This document shows, piece after piece, positions 31,082 through 43,156 of a DNA stretch of 64,000 nt. The DNA comes from Termitomyces sp. T153. Lineage: Eukaryota > Basidiomycota > Agaricomycetes > Agaricales > Lyophyllaceae. Every line of letters starts with the position of its first letter. Position 1 is the stretch's first letter. Under the pieces are notes generated by a model. The model did not search any database. It saw nothing but the letters and a program-made list of their open reading frames with translations, and was not told the origin of the DNA. The stretch spans positions 1 to 64,000 of the forward strand of contig JACKQL020000184.1 of the NCBI GenBank assembly GCA_018296165.2, written 5' to 3'. Both the position numbers and the translations under genes were made by a program.

Positions 31082-33751
31082 TTCTTTGCTACTGCTGCTG
31101 CCTTTTGATGTGCAGAAGCCTCTGCCTCTTTGGGTGTTTCCCTTGTTTCAAAGTGTGGGCAGACTTCAGTTGAAAAAATGTGAAGATGGTGGGTGAAAAT
31201 TTTTGTCAATCCACAAAAAATACCAAGTGACCAGTTGGTATGTAGGCACATTTTTGTAGATGCATGCCAGGCAGCCATGACAAACAATAAATTCTGAATT
31301 TTTCTGTCAATTGTTGGGCTTGTCCTCCGAAAGAGTCCTTCAAAGCATGGAGCTGCATTCTCTGAAAAAAAATCAGCTTAAAAGCAAGCTCATGATATAG
31401 TCAGATAGCTAGACCTGCAGAAGATCTTCAAAGTCTTGAGCTGCAAAACTCTGCATTGCTGACACATCATTTTGAAATTTATGGATTGTTAAATGGCCAA
31501 ATGGCAAAATCTGATGATATCTGTCACAGTTATTAAAAATAATTCTGCCCAGCCACAATAAGGACATACCTCCAATCCAATTCTGCAAGAGGCTCAGGAC
31601 CATGGAAGAGGCTTAGGACCATATATGTGCAGCATTTGGATTAAATGTTCAAATACAGTCCTCCAAACACCAAGTTCAAATTCATGCATAGGATCACAAA
31701 CAAAGAGATCAAAGTAGTTTTGATCATTTGGAAGCAAAAGCTGAGAAAAAGCATTCTAATAAAAGATGGTTATTTAGTTTATATAAACACAAAATCAACT
31801 TTACCTCAACTGGTACAAAAGATTGTCCTAGTATCTGATCAATTTTCTTTCCTGTAGCAGCAATGCCATGCATAAAAATGAGCTTTCTTGCTTTCAATAT
31901 GTCAGAAGTGTGCTTTTGGCTGTCTGTTTGCCAATTATGTGACCAGATCATATCATGGAGCCTTGTTCCAACATGTAGAATCTGAGATCTCAGAATCCAA
32001 CAGGTTGCACATAAGTATCTGCCCATTTGCTTGATTCCAGCCAGCAATACTCTAGTAGACCACTCAGATAGGATTTCAACTCCAAATGGAACACAAATCT
32101 CACCGTTCCTTGTAATCAGCAGAATAACAGGAAAAACAGGGATACAGCCTTTGCCAAACTCCATCACCACACTTTACTACAATGCCTTCTTTATAGATTC
32201 ACCTGAACTCCTTGCTAAGAAGATGTTTCCAAACAGCTTGAATCAATTCCCACCTGAGATGAGTCAACATATCTGGGGTTGGAATGGTACCATAAACTTC
32301 CTTGTACTGGTCTTTGGCAATTGCAGGTAGCTGTGGCATGAATGAATATAATGTTGTCAACAAAATAATTAATATGATAACATACTGATGGGAGATAGGC
32401 AAGGTGATGAGCTGAAAAGCTGCCAACTTTGCCATGAATATATTTTGAGAGATTGCCAAACCACATATACACTGGCCAAAGTGATGCTGTTCCAAAGTTT
32501 GCAAGATGTGTTGAGTCAAATAGAACATAAGAGGAAGAACAACTTGTTCAAGATTGCAGCCCTCAACTGGAGTAATAGTTTTTTCAAGTTCCAGAAATTC
32601 ATCTGATGTGTATACCTTGCCATAGACACATTGTTTTGGTTCATTTTCAGAGGGTTTCCAATACAGCTGAAACCCACACCAGTGAAACCACTTGGCTGCA
32701 AAGTCCATAGCTCCAGATTTGATGACTTCCACCAGGTCTTGATGATAGAAATGAATTTGGATTGTAGGTGCATGTTTCTCAGATTTATGTGATTTGTGAG
32801 TGAATGGAAGAGGCAGAAAGACTGAAGATTTCCTCCATAAATCACTTGACAACCATGGAAGAGACTCAGAAGTTTCTGAAAGGTGATCAGATGCTTCATC
32901 ATCCAAACACCTGTTCTCCTGGACAGCACTAAAGCCCTCCAGATCTTCATGTTGGAAATCTGGTGCTAAAATCACATTGTAGACTAGACAATCAAGAGCA
33001 CAAAGACTGAGGTTCTTTGACAAGTAATACCAGGACATGAGTTGGAAAATTGTTGCATTCAGAAAGGGATAGAAGAAGCTTTGTGTAATACCTGGTAGCT
33101 GATCAACAAGTTCTTGAGCAGTTGGACCAAAGCCAGCCAGTGGAGAAACTGAGTCCTTTGCAGCAGTCTCATGGACAAAAGTTGGTGCATCAGCAACATG
33201 GTATATAGTGAGTTTCTGAGCAGGATTATGAGATGGAAGAACTTTATAGCAATGGAATAAACCCACTTCATTGGGCTCAGTTTTGAATAGTGAGGGTGGA
33301 GGTGAAGTTAGTAATCTCTGTGGTTCAGATTGCTCTGTATGATGGCACTTGCTCTTCCACACCTCTTCCAATTGCTAGTACTCATTGGCAAATTGGCATA
33401 GAGGACATGGATCTGAGGGTAAGAAATCAACAAGGTGCTGTGGGAGTCTATGAGAGCATTTGTGAGGTGCATAGTCAGTGTATTCCATTTCTGTATCTGC
33501 AGTGCCCACAGGCATGTCAGGGAGTGGGTCTGGCTCAAAGAGTGTAGGCTACAATTATGTTAGTAAATATAGTATTACACTCATAATATCAAGTAATAAT
33601 GCTCACAACAGAAGAGTCTGCCTGTGGCAAATTCACTGGCACATGGCATCCAGTCATAGCAGTCTGTTTTCCCTTGGAGCATTGTGTTTGATGAATAGCA
33701 ACACTTCAAAGGTCATCATAGGCCTTCTGGCAGTACATGCAGTAATGCATG
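31082..33751 (-). pseudogene. Plavaka (CACTA-like) transposase, copy 1, interrupted by the Helitron
   Basis: It starts with a C2H2 finger (MHYCMYCQKAYDDL, stop, ... HQTQC). A 390-codon open stretch at 33371-32199 follows, with FFYPFLNATIFQLMSWYYLS, YNVILAPDFQHEDLEGFSAV and SSVFLPLPFTHKSHKSEKHA. The frame continues in pieces: GIKQMGRYLCATCWILRSQ (near 32040), ARKLIFMHGIAATGKKIDQI (near 31890), CDPMHEFELGVW (near 31690), SAMQSFAAQDFEDLLQ (31460-31410) and HFETRETPKEAEASAHQKAA (31140-31090). This order is that of Plavaka transposases. At AKN, position 31082, the Helitron 5' end begins. The C-terminal remainder of the transposase is missing. Confidence 0.85.
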
Positions 33752-35330
33752 ATTACTATTAGCAGAACAAAGATCACCAAGAGATGTTGAAAGCAGATGC
33801 CAAAAGCTTTAGTCATCCACAATAAGCTTGTGAGGGCAAACAGATGATTCAAAGCTACACCAGCTACTTATATACTCCATAATGATACCCCTATGTATCA
33901 GAGATAACCTCACTTGTTGATCAGCTGAGAGAGTCACAAGGCTGTACTGAATAGAAACATGCAGACTTAAAGAGCACAATTGATAGCTTAAATGGCAAAG
34001 TTTTGGAATTGATATCATTCAATAGCTAAATTCAAAGCAAGATTGACTGATATGATTTGATATGTATGGCATGCAGGAGTTGGTGAGGTGATATGGAGCA
34101 GTTCTTTGACCACATATAATTCTAATTACAGTGTTTGCCATGTCTGATCATATGTTCTAGTTGCCTTTTTTGTGATGTCTAAAAAAGAATTCTATTGCTA
34201 GTAGCTGAAAATCATGGTGCAACAACAGTCCAGCAATCCTCTCCCATTCCAAAATCCCTCGCACTCAAAATCTTCACACTGACTTCACCCATGATGGAAG
34301 TAGGGTCAAAGATGGTGATGGGCATTGGCAGGGCATGCCTTCTTTGTGGAACAGTATTGTCCAAGGCAAGCTCAATATGGCCCTTATGCTCTTGAGTTTT
34401 GACCTCTGCAGGTAGCTTGCTGAGATACAAAGGGAATATTACACCTTGCTTCTTTTGAAGGAACAAGCCACTGTTTGAGGAGGTTGACAATGACAAGAAG
34501 GTAGATGTTATGGAGTTGACAGATGTAGAGCATATATGGGATGATGTGCATGGGGGTGTCTGGGTGCATGGAGACCTGGATGCAGCACAAGTAGCTCCAA
34601 AGACAAATGACATTGTAGTGGTTGATTGAAGGTCAAATAGGAATTTGGATTAAGTGGAGATGCATTGCAAGTTGTAGAGAATTCAATGGTGTATTTGAGT
34701 ACAATATTTGAGATTTGGGTCACATTAAATGAAATGGCTGTAGTTTATATTCCTTTGTCCAAGGTCATTATATAAACTCTTGAGTTGAAGTGGTGTATGT
34801 AAAACGGCACCAAGACCTTGTTGTATTATTGGTAGTCTGAGGCACAGCCTTTTTATGCTTTCTATCATGGCCTTGACAACAGGGAGACCCCATCATTAGT
34901 CACATATGTATCTATTGATATCTGTCACCCATTGTACTTCAGAGCAACACAGCTTTTGGCCTTCCCATGGGGCCCAAATTCTCCCTTCTTCAGAAGACTT
35001 CAAAAACATCACCAGAAGTAGTCCCTCCTCACCAGCAGACATGATGACACAGGCAACAACAGATCCTTCCCATGGGTGCCAATGAAACTCACATACTCAT
35101 TATGCACTTCAGTCCCTATGACCCAGGAGTGGATAGATGGTGATATGAAGAATGCATGAAGAGATTCAGATAAATTTCTAACCCTTAATCCATTGTGATT
35201 AGACCAGAGGAAAATAAACACCCTGAGGATACGTGATCACCATAATCATGATCATTTGACATGGTTGTGCCTCTCAACTTACCTCTTCTCTCCTGCCAGT
35301 TACTCACACAATGCCATGAGCACATCCCTC
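33752..35330. other. CpG-poor stretch without a recognisable gene
   Basis: I find no conserved gene. A 133-codon minus-strand frame at 34613-34212 is Ser/Thr-rich and unmatched. A short segment at 34139-34180 (CATGTCTGATCATATGTTCTAG) recurs at 37787-37828. The left part presumably contains the Plavaka 5' flank. Confidence 0.4.
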
Positions 35331-35499
35331 ATCATCATCAAAACATGTTCCTACTGCTAGTGCAGATTCAAGCTGGGACAAGTTTGTCTCTGCTCTGAGG
35401 CTGGGTGTTGGACCTGAAGCACACCACAAAAAAGAATTGAAAGTATAGAAGTTGTACAGACTATATGAAGTTATATTAAACCTCTGATAATACAATAGA

Positions 35500-37189
35500 T
35501 CTGGCCTGATGTCGCCTTTTTATCATGCTGGAAAGCTGATACCACAATTGGTCAACCGTTTCTTGAGCTCAACACAGTTTTCACACATGGACTTGTGGCC
35601 AAGGGCTTAATGGACATTTCGTATCTTGGGCCAGCTGGAGATCAAACATCAGAGGAGACTGATAAGTAAGTGACTGATTATATGCATCCAAAAAAACTGA
35701 CTATATGCATATACAGTGACAAAGATACAAATCAATCTCATCAAATCCATGTCAATGCCTTTGATGCAATACTCAAACTGGAACCACACATTGAGAAGGT
35801 TTTGAAGAAGTTGTCTGAAATGATGAGAGGAGAGAATTACCACGAGAGCCTTTTACATGATTTTGTTGAAGTCATGTGCAATGTTTTATTCATTTTATTA
35901 CTATGAATACTAACACTTTTTAGTTTGTCAAAGGAGCTACTAGTGCATGTACAGGGGACACCTGAAAGGTGAAGGATGATCTCCCTTGGCTTTTACAAGA
36001 CTCCACACTTCAATATCTTGGCTTGGCTTCCTCTCAATTTCCTCACAATAACCAGCATGTGGTTTTGAGAATAATGATACTGGCCTCCTACTATGCCCAG
36101 CTGAACAGGCATACAAGTACAACAACAGGTAAGTGCTAAATTCTATTGTGACAATCATCAATTGGTTTCCTTCAGTTACTGCTACCAACTACAAGATGGA
36201 GAAGTTGAAGTAACAGCACACAATTTTACTCTCTTCCTCTACAACGACACAAGGTGCTTCAAGATCAATACACATGGACTGCCTGATGATACTGCAGCCA
36301 ATGTCAGCAAGGATGACCAGATTCTGCTTGGACTTTGTCGAGGGCCTCTCCTCATTAATGTGAGTAAACATTTCTTATTCTTCACTTTGCTAATAATTTT
36401 TAGGCCTGTCGTCACATGTTTTTTGGTTCTGGGATCGAGCGCGCTGAGAAACATGCAACGAAAAGGCCAATCGCATCAAAATTCAACATCACAGCTATTA
36501 CACCCGAAATCATAGCATATACAGCATGTCAAGTGAGTCATATAATGACTATGTTTGACTAGGGTTTATCTCAGGCATTAGCTTCAATTTGCGTTGAGTT
36601 TGGTGTCTCAGTGGAACATGCAGGATGGTTTGTTCTCACTCATGGATTTTTATTATAACGTGATGGCACTGTTCAATCCCTTGAGCATATGGACAAAAAG
36701 CACTCTTGTGTACTGGGATGAGTACGTGTTTATCTCAAATGACAACTTTTATTGATTGACATCACCTAGAATATTTTACAGTGAGGATGGTACAGTACAA
36801 TCTAATCGCAAACAACTCCCCCCTCAACCAAAACCGGGTAGTGATATTGCACACCTTCAGCAAGCCCGGCGCAAACGCAGATTGGAGCAACAACATTGAG
36901 AAGAGGAACTTCGGATAGTCAGAGAGAAAAGGTGGGATGAACGGCGGCAATAGCGCAAAGAGGAACACAGAGAAGCTCGTAAAGAGGAACAATCAGTGTG
37001 CAAGGAACAACTTGAAGAATGGTCCAGTCATGAGAAGAAGAAGAGACAGCCAAACGAATGCAGTGCTGTGACAGATCTTGATGCTCAGAGTGGTCATGCA
37101 ACAAAATCTTGCCGAGTGGTTGATGATTCTAGCTCAGATGATGAGGACTTCAATGAACTTCAGGAAGAGGATGAGGCTGGCTCAACTTA
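35500..37189 (+). pseudogene. DUF6698-like basidiomycete protein, copy 2
   Basis: Blocks in order are NTVFTHGLVAKGLMDISYLG (35568-35630), a GT-AG intron ending at about 35718, NAFDAILKLEPHIEKVLKKL (near 35754-35815), DDLPWLLQDSTLQYL (near 35970), GEVEVTAHNFTLFLYNDTRC (36200-36260), KDDQILLGLCRGPLL (near 36310), CRHMFFGSGIERAEKHATKR (36405-36465), a FNITAITPEIIAYTACQ block, and an acidic tail ending SSSDDEDFNELQEEDEAGST at 37189. The layout matches the minus-strand copy at 20819-22560. A TGA at about 36899 and other breaks suggest it is decaying. CpG sites reappear from about 36400 onward, marking the end of the CpG-depleted block inside this gene. Confidence 0.6.
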
Positions 37190-38065
37190 AAGTTTTTCAC
37201 TATTTGTACTCAATGGACTTGCTATTTGTACTCGACGGACTTGCTAACTGTACTTGACGGACTTCAAGCTAACTGTACTTGATGGACTCGCTAACTGTAC
37301 TTGATGGACTCTGTTCTATTTGATTCATGTACGAGCCCATGGATTCATTGCTGCGCTCGCTCTTTTTTGTTATCCCTGTGCATATTTTTATGTAGTATTC
37401 ATATTACACTAATCACTCACATTAACATTGTATCAACATATGAATCTGTATGGATTGTGAGGTGTAAATTGGCTGAATGGTATCATAGTGTGCGTGAGAT
37501 CACAGCCTTTGACCTGGATAACACCCCTTGATACTTACACATGTATTGAAGTTCCTGAGTGATTGCAAAATAATATAGTGGACGCCACAGAGCACTCATG
37601 TTGTAGCGAGAATAAATTGTAATCTCAGGATGTCTCCCATTCGCTCATTTTGGAAAAATCATAAAAAAATTATATATATTGCAACTCATAATGACTTTAG
37701 AATATGTCGAATTCGGATACCAAATAAGGTGTTAGAATACTACTCACAAATTATTCCTGTGAGATCTCTTGAGTCTTCTGCGTTCGTCATGTCTGACCAT
37801 ATATTCTAGCTGCCTTTTTTGTGATGCACAACTTCCTTAGGACAGCCGATCATGTCCCTGGTGCCCAAGGGGTGATCTTCGTCGTCCTCATGAGGCACCT
37901 CAGGCCTGCAAACCTCGTGGTCCAGAGGTGATGATTGGAAGATCTTCTTTTCCTGTCTGTCGATATTGCGCGGAGTTCGAGTCAGAAATCGCCACTGCTC
38001 TTACTTAAATACCACCTCAGATTGTTGTGGCATACATCTCACACAGCTTAACCAATCCTATTCTC
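37190..38065. other. Spacer; right part duplicated at 19420-19705
   Basis: 37190-37310 contains short direct repeats of TGTACTTGACGGACTTGCTAAC type (5 or 6 imperfect copies). 37830-38065 is the CpG-rich counterpart of 19420-19705 and forms the 5' flank of the gene at 38066. No gene is recognised. Confidence 0.5.
37196..37316. repeat. Short tandem repeats, unit about 22-25 bp
   Basis: Imperfect copies of a unit like TTGTACTCGACGGACTTGCTAA follow each other directly after the stop of the DUF6698-like gene. They vary at CG/TG positions. No function is inferred. Confidence 0.6.
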
Positions 38066-39387
38066 ATGTCCAAACCCGCCGCAAATCCAAGTGGTCCATC
38101 GCGAAAGAAACATAAACGTTCTCGGTCAAGTGGCGAGCTCTCAGTCAGCGAACTTGGTTCGCTTGCAAGTGCGTTGGAGAACATCGCAAGCGAGATAAAA
38201 ATCGTTCAAGCCCACGGTGACTGGGAAGACCTTGAAAAGCTCCACCATCTCGCAGATACGACAGATGCCGTCATTCAACAAATCAAGAGATTCCAGAACC
38301 TCAAGAATAAAGACGAAAATGCTGTGGTATGGATCCATATTATCACTTGCCATTGACGAGATACTTAACGGCTCTATTTAGATCGTCTGGTTGTCCGATG
38401 TGGACAAAAAGATTTTGAGTCAGAGGCTGGGAATGCAAGAAACGGTGGTTATCCGTGCAGACAGCAGTCTAGATGTTTTTTCGAAGAAATTCACTGCGGC
38501 CGGCGCTGAAGACCATTTTAGGTCTCTCGACAGCATCGAACGTCTGATTACGTCTTGGGATCCCACTTTTCTTTCCGAGACGCTGTCCACAGTCCAGCAT
38601 AGCATTAACAGAAAGGCGAGTCAATTTCCTTGGTTTGTAGACTTATCAATCTGAGAGACCTTTAATCAAGTCGGAGGCAGCCTCGAGAATAGCTATAGAT
38701 CCCTGGCTTCTACAGGCCATGCGCCTAATACAAGAATTGGACCGAGCAAGCACCGTACTTTACCCAGAACTTTTGATCTGGTCACGCAATTCGGGAACCG
38801 ACGATCCACCAGTTGTGAAACACAACAACGAGGTGACGTGTCTTGCGGGAAGCGCTGACTATGGATTGTTAAGCGTTTTACCATCTCACCGGTTGCCTAT
38901 ATCAGAGGATCGTGAGTAAACGCGATCCGTCACAAATCCGTGACCTATTGCTAATAATATAGCACCTTCTATTCCTTGAATATTATTAGATTATTAGAGT
39001 CAATAGCGACATCGGGTCTGATCACCTATGACATATCAACAGGGGTTAAAAATATGCTGTTGCACGGAGAAAACGCGGTTCGAGGCCTGCATTTCTCACT
39101 GGTAACGATGTCTTCAACGTCTGTGAGGCAAAACGCGCGAGTAAAACTCTCACAAGCGGGGAAGTTTGGATCTTCGGGGTCGTAGATGCGGAGAAAAGAG
39201 AATGTTTTAGGACCACTGAAATGAAGTTGAACATGACGAACCTCAAAGCCGTCGAACACTCAACTCTTCGGGCCCTGATGATGCTGATCATGATCTGGGT
39301 GAATATTTCCATCCCAGAGAACAAGTACATTGCTCACGATGGCTCCTGCAGTGCACACAACCAGCAGACGTTATCAAAGAGGTCATA
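38066..39387 (+). CDS. Nuclease-like hypothetical protein (best copy, 3' end uncertain)
   Basis: Exons 38066-38326, 38382-38615 and 38671-38911 join in frame. The first intron is GT-AG; the second uses a GC donor (AAAG|GCGAGT). The protein has a basic Ser-rich start (SRKKHKRSRSSGELSVSELG), a helical middle (SALENIASEIKIVQAHGDWE) and a segment AGSADYGLLSVLPSHRLPI. Further on, in another frame, FNVCEAKRASKTLTSGEVWI lies at about 39110-39170. The spaced Asp and Glu-x-Lys followed by a hydrophobic strand recall PD-(D/E)XK nuclease-like proteins common in mushrooms, but this is only a motif impression. I could not join exon 3 to the EAK segment cleanly, so the gene may be broken. It is convergent with the F-box gene. 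Confidence 0.45.
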
Positions 39388-39555
39388 ACTACTTAAGCAA
39401 ACAAGAATTGATTTATACTATACTTTAGGTTCCAAAGCAGTTTAACCAGTAGCCCTTCAGAATTGACTTATCTTCACTTGACCTACTCACATAATGAAAG
39501 ACCATGATGATACTTTGGGTGTTTCCAAATGAATATTACAGAATAGGACTGTCTG

Positions 39556-41419
39556 TTATATGACAGGATATCTACAAGTGTCCAGAATGTAAACGTAACT
39601 GTCCATTGTAGTAACAATACGTCCAATGTCCTCGCTCAAAATAGGTGGAGGAAAGTATCGAGACTGAGACTGCAGTGACATTTTGGGAATTTGAGAAACA
39701 TCGAGTTCACACCCTGTTGTGCCCAAATCTGGCTCATGAGCCATGCCGACTTTGACCAAGATCGATTTGTCCTTCTCTCCGAGGGCTTTCTCTCTTCCAA
39801 CGGTATAGAGATAATATTCTTTGGTTGTCTTCCCATGATGAACAAGATGTGGCGTAGAATCTAAATTGTGAGGAATTGTTAAATGGTAAATCATCCGGTT
39901 CATAGAAGTCAGCACAAGAGTGACAGCCTTAGTATCCAGACTTGATTGATGATGCTGGAATACAAAATCTCCGTCGCTGTCAAATAATGCCCATCGCACT
40001 TCTGATGGACTTTGAGGGATTGTGGGTGCGATAGGTCGATCGTCGACCATTATGTCTATATCATACACGGTGACATTTCGGAAGGAGACAAAGGCCAATT
40101 GTCTGCCAGGAAGCAGCACCACAGAATACTAGTCCAATGGTATCAATAGCTGTGTGCACAGAACTAAGAAAGTCTTACCGGTTTCTCTGTACGTTTAGGA
40201 AATATAACAGTCCTGCGATGAACCAAGGCTGTTGACGCCCTCCAATCAAAGACTTCAATATAGGAGCAAAATTGAGAGGTGAATACAAGCCTGGCAAGGA
40301 AATCACCACTAAGACTGATGGCCAATAAGGTGGTAAACGGTTCTGTCGCTGGAAAGGAATGCAGAAAATTCGCCTCCAGATGTGCCGAAGACCCATGTCC
40401 GCGGAGGTTGACACGCCAGATCATAAGGTCAAGAGAACCAGTCACAGGTTGTACTAGATTTAGGATCCAAAATCCTCAATCGCGTTACGCAGACCTAGAA
40501 TGCACAATTACTTACTAATGAAGTCCGAAGGAAAATGGACCATGCAGAAGCTCAGTGTTGCATTTGATTGATCAATGTCAACGGTCAGGTCATATATCAA
40601 CTTGCCATTGGGATCATCACGCGGTGGCGTCAAGACGGTGCTTCGCATGTCGGGATCTTCGAGGTCATAACACAACACCGAACTATCAGACAAAGCGGCG
40701 AGTAGCCAACGTCCTCCTGGGACCATAGTCAATGTGTATGTTTCGTGATCCAGAAAGATCGAGCGCTCTCGGACAGGATTTGTTATTTCCCATTCCTTGT
40801 CGGCACTTCTTCGCTGCAAAACCCAGGACTCTAGCTCCGCTGACGAATACAAGTCATTGGGCTCTTCAGCTGCAAGTCGAAATTCTTTCTCGGCCAAATA
40901 GCTTTGATACTGGCTAGTCCACACTGCCCGTGTTCGCGAAACGTCATTTAGCTGTTTGCAAACCTACAGACATTGGCTGATCGTTCGCTCTGATATTGAG
41001 TAAATGAACTCACCTGCCGCATCATAAGTAAGTCACGCCAGTGGACATGCTTGAGAATTTCGGCCAGAACTTCTGAAGGTAGAGCGCTGAACCTAAGTTG
41101 AGACTGTTACAAAATGTCAGCACAAGAATACAATTTAAAAGATGTGGTAGTGACATACTTTAGCTTTCCACGGCCATGCATCAATCAGGGAAGAGGGAAG
41201 CCAGTGATCAGCATTTAACAGTTGGTCGAAGCGCCAGTTGGCATATCTGAGTAAACTGGAAGATGTGTCCTTTTGAAGTTTTTGAAGGTCAGAAGGAAAT
41301 GACATCTGGTGAAAGATGGACTTCGCAGTTTCTACTGCGTTCAACCCATCGGTGTTCGTCATATACAAGCAGAAAAATATGTGTGTGGGGTTACCCCGGG
41401 AGAACGATTGTTTGGACAA
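39556..41419 (-). CDS. F-box protein, 548 aa (intact copy B)
   Basis: Exons 41419-41159, 41103-41014, 40963-40516, 40453-40179 and 40128-39556 are separated by 50-62 nt GT-AG introns and sum to exactly 549 codons. The F-box lies at about residues 90-127 (RFSALPSEVLAEILKHVHWR, then VCKQLNDVSR across the intron). It is followed by beta-rich repeats such as GGRWLLAALSDSSVLCYDLE, SLDLMIWRVNL and RQLAFVSFRNVTVYDIDIMV, suggesting a propeller-type substrate domain. F-box proteins link targets to SCF ubiquitin ligases through Skp1. The copy at 13.7 kb shares all intron positions. Normal CpG content and the open frame suggest it may be expressed. A later ATG at about 41365 (MTNTDGLNAVETAKS) is an alternative start. 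Confidence 0.75.
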
Positions 41420-41464
41420 AATTCAGTGCTTATGTAATCCATACTGCTTTGACAATGCTTTCAC

Positions 41465-42075
41465 AATGGTCTTTCAGAAACCTAAGGCCTAAACATTGGT
41501 TTCCTTCCACCATGATACCGTTTGACGCGCCTACTTCTACTCCAGTACCCCGTTAACCTGAGATGCCATCTGAACAGCGTTACAAAGGCCTAACAAAGAC
41601 ACCATGAGCTCGAATGGCATTTTTTCAGAGCTTCGATAACCCCCCGCGCCATGGAATCCACTGCCCCACTGCCTCATTAACGTCAACGCTCAGCCACGCA
41701 GACGTCAACGTCTCTCTTTCGACGCGACAGGTCTATACACTCCAACTAAACCTCGTGCAGTCTTGCCTCCTATATACAGGCCCTTGCACACCGAGGACGA
41801 CAGGTCCTTTATGGGACGTCGATAGGCAGCGAGGAGAAACAGGTGCGGAAAGCAGGCTCAAAATTTGGGTAAGTTGGATCGTGGATCATAGAGTCGTTGA
41901 AGGTGCTGAGTTGACGGTATTTGTGGAATGTTCGGGGGGATATGTAGAAGTGCCAGAACGTTATCTTGCCGAGGGAGTCTAGGATACGAAGAAAGGTGAT
42001 TGTACTTCTTTGTTACCGTGTAATGTCATAATGTCTGTATTTGTAGCAAATTTCTGGTGTTTGGAGAATACGAGC
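41465..42075 (+). pseudogene. E2 pseudogene copy B
   Basis: It has the same chimeric structure as copy A: an E2 5' segment (CACTGGTTTCCTTCCA), a jump after GTTAACCTGAGATGCC to exon 4, then a further deletion after AGGCCTAAC. A 122-codon frame at 41614-41982 keeps [16 protein letters not shown] and ends at the homologous stop. Sharing the same internal junction with copy A proves that the chimeric form was duplicated as part of the larger cassette, rather than arising twice. Confidence 0.85.
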
Positions 42076-43100
42076 TAAACTTAATAAACTCTGGCTAGTA
42101 CTCCTGGTTGCCTCCTTACAATTTTCAAGGCACTTGAAGAATGTAGACCAGTCACTTCAAGGCAACATGGTACTTATCTGGTCAAATCGTATCCAATGAT
42201 TATTTCAACCATTTCTCAGCGTGACCGTCATTGTAGCAGCTTGCTCGAAGATCCGACCAAGCCACGCTCTTGTGCTACCATTGATCAAATACGAGACGTT
42301 ATAATGGATGCGATGACTGCGATGATTGAGCTAAGGGAGAGTTGGTGGCATTTGTGGATAGTCAGATGGGGTATATGTCTTCCTCCGTGTGTACGTACAT
42401 GACGGGAACGTGTCTATATTTTCTGTTTCACTTGTTCGTTTGGATTTCCAAACAGCTACGATATTCTAGGTACTTATATGTGCAGATCTCATTGGTCCTA
42501 ACCATTCATGATAATCAAGAGATATCTTTCTCTTCTTACATGCCACAGTTGAAGTTTTTTTGATGTAGAGGTGCTTAGGTTCCTTCCGGTGCATCTAATG
42601 AATTCTGTCTACGACTAGTACTGCCGATCGCCTATTTCAATTCTCAAGGCACTTGACCGATAACATCAAGGCAAGATGGTGCTCCTCTGGTCAAACCCTT
42701 GTCAGCCCGTGTCCAATTATTGTCTAGGCGATTTCTCGGTGTGACGCTTGTGGCCAATGATTGGGTGATTATACAGGCTGTCCAGGGTTAGATTGCTATC
42801 GCGTTTTTTCGGATCTAGTAGCCCAATTTTCAGGTGGATACACGATGTAATCGTACTAAGTACTCTCAGTATGCCTATCAATATGAGTTGACTTCCTTGT
42901 TCGTGTGCATGCTGTATGCTGATAGGACGCTATCATCTTATGATTCTAAGGAAGAGATTCTCGTCTTCTTCGATGTAAACTTTATCCGCATTTTTGTATC
43001 GGGAGATCACAACGTTGAGAGATCCGGATAGACATCAAGACTCTGGTCTCAAATTCAACCATCCAAACAAAACCACCAGACCCGGAAAACCTAGAAGCAG
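42076..43100. repeat. Duplicated non-coding block (counterpart of 16230-16560 and 18230-19390)
   Basis: Contains the CpG-bearing versions of segments at 16230-16560, 18231-18450, 18590-18680 and 19120-19390, plus a piece resembling 12935-13010 (CATGCTGTATGCTGATAGGACG). The order differs between copies, indicating rearrangement after duplication. No gene is recognised. Confidence 0.7.
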
Positions 43101-43156
43101 TATGATACGGGGGTAAGACCAAGAATAATAAGAGATCGCGAGACGCAAAAGCAGAA

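Noticed and set aside
34212..34613. 133-codon minus-strand ORF as a gene
   Set aside because: Low-complexity Ser/Thr-rich, no splice signals or motif, located in decayed repeat sequence.
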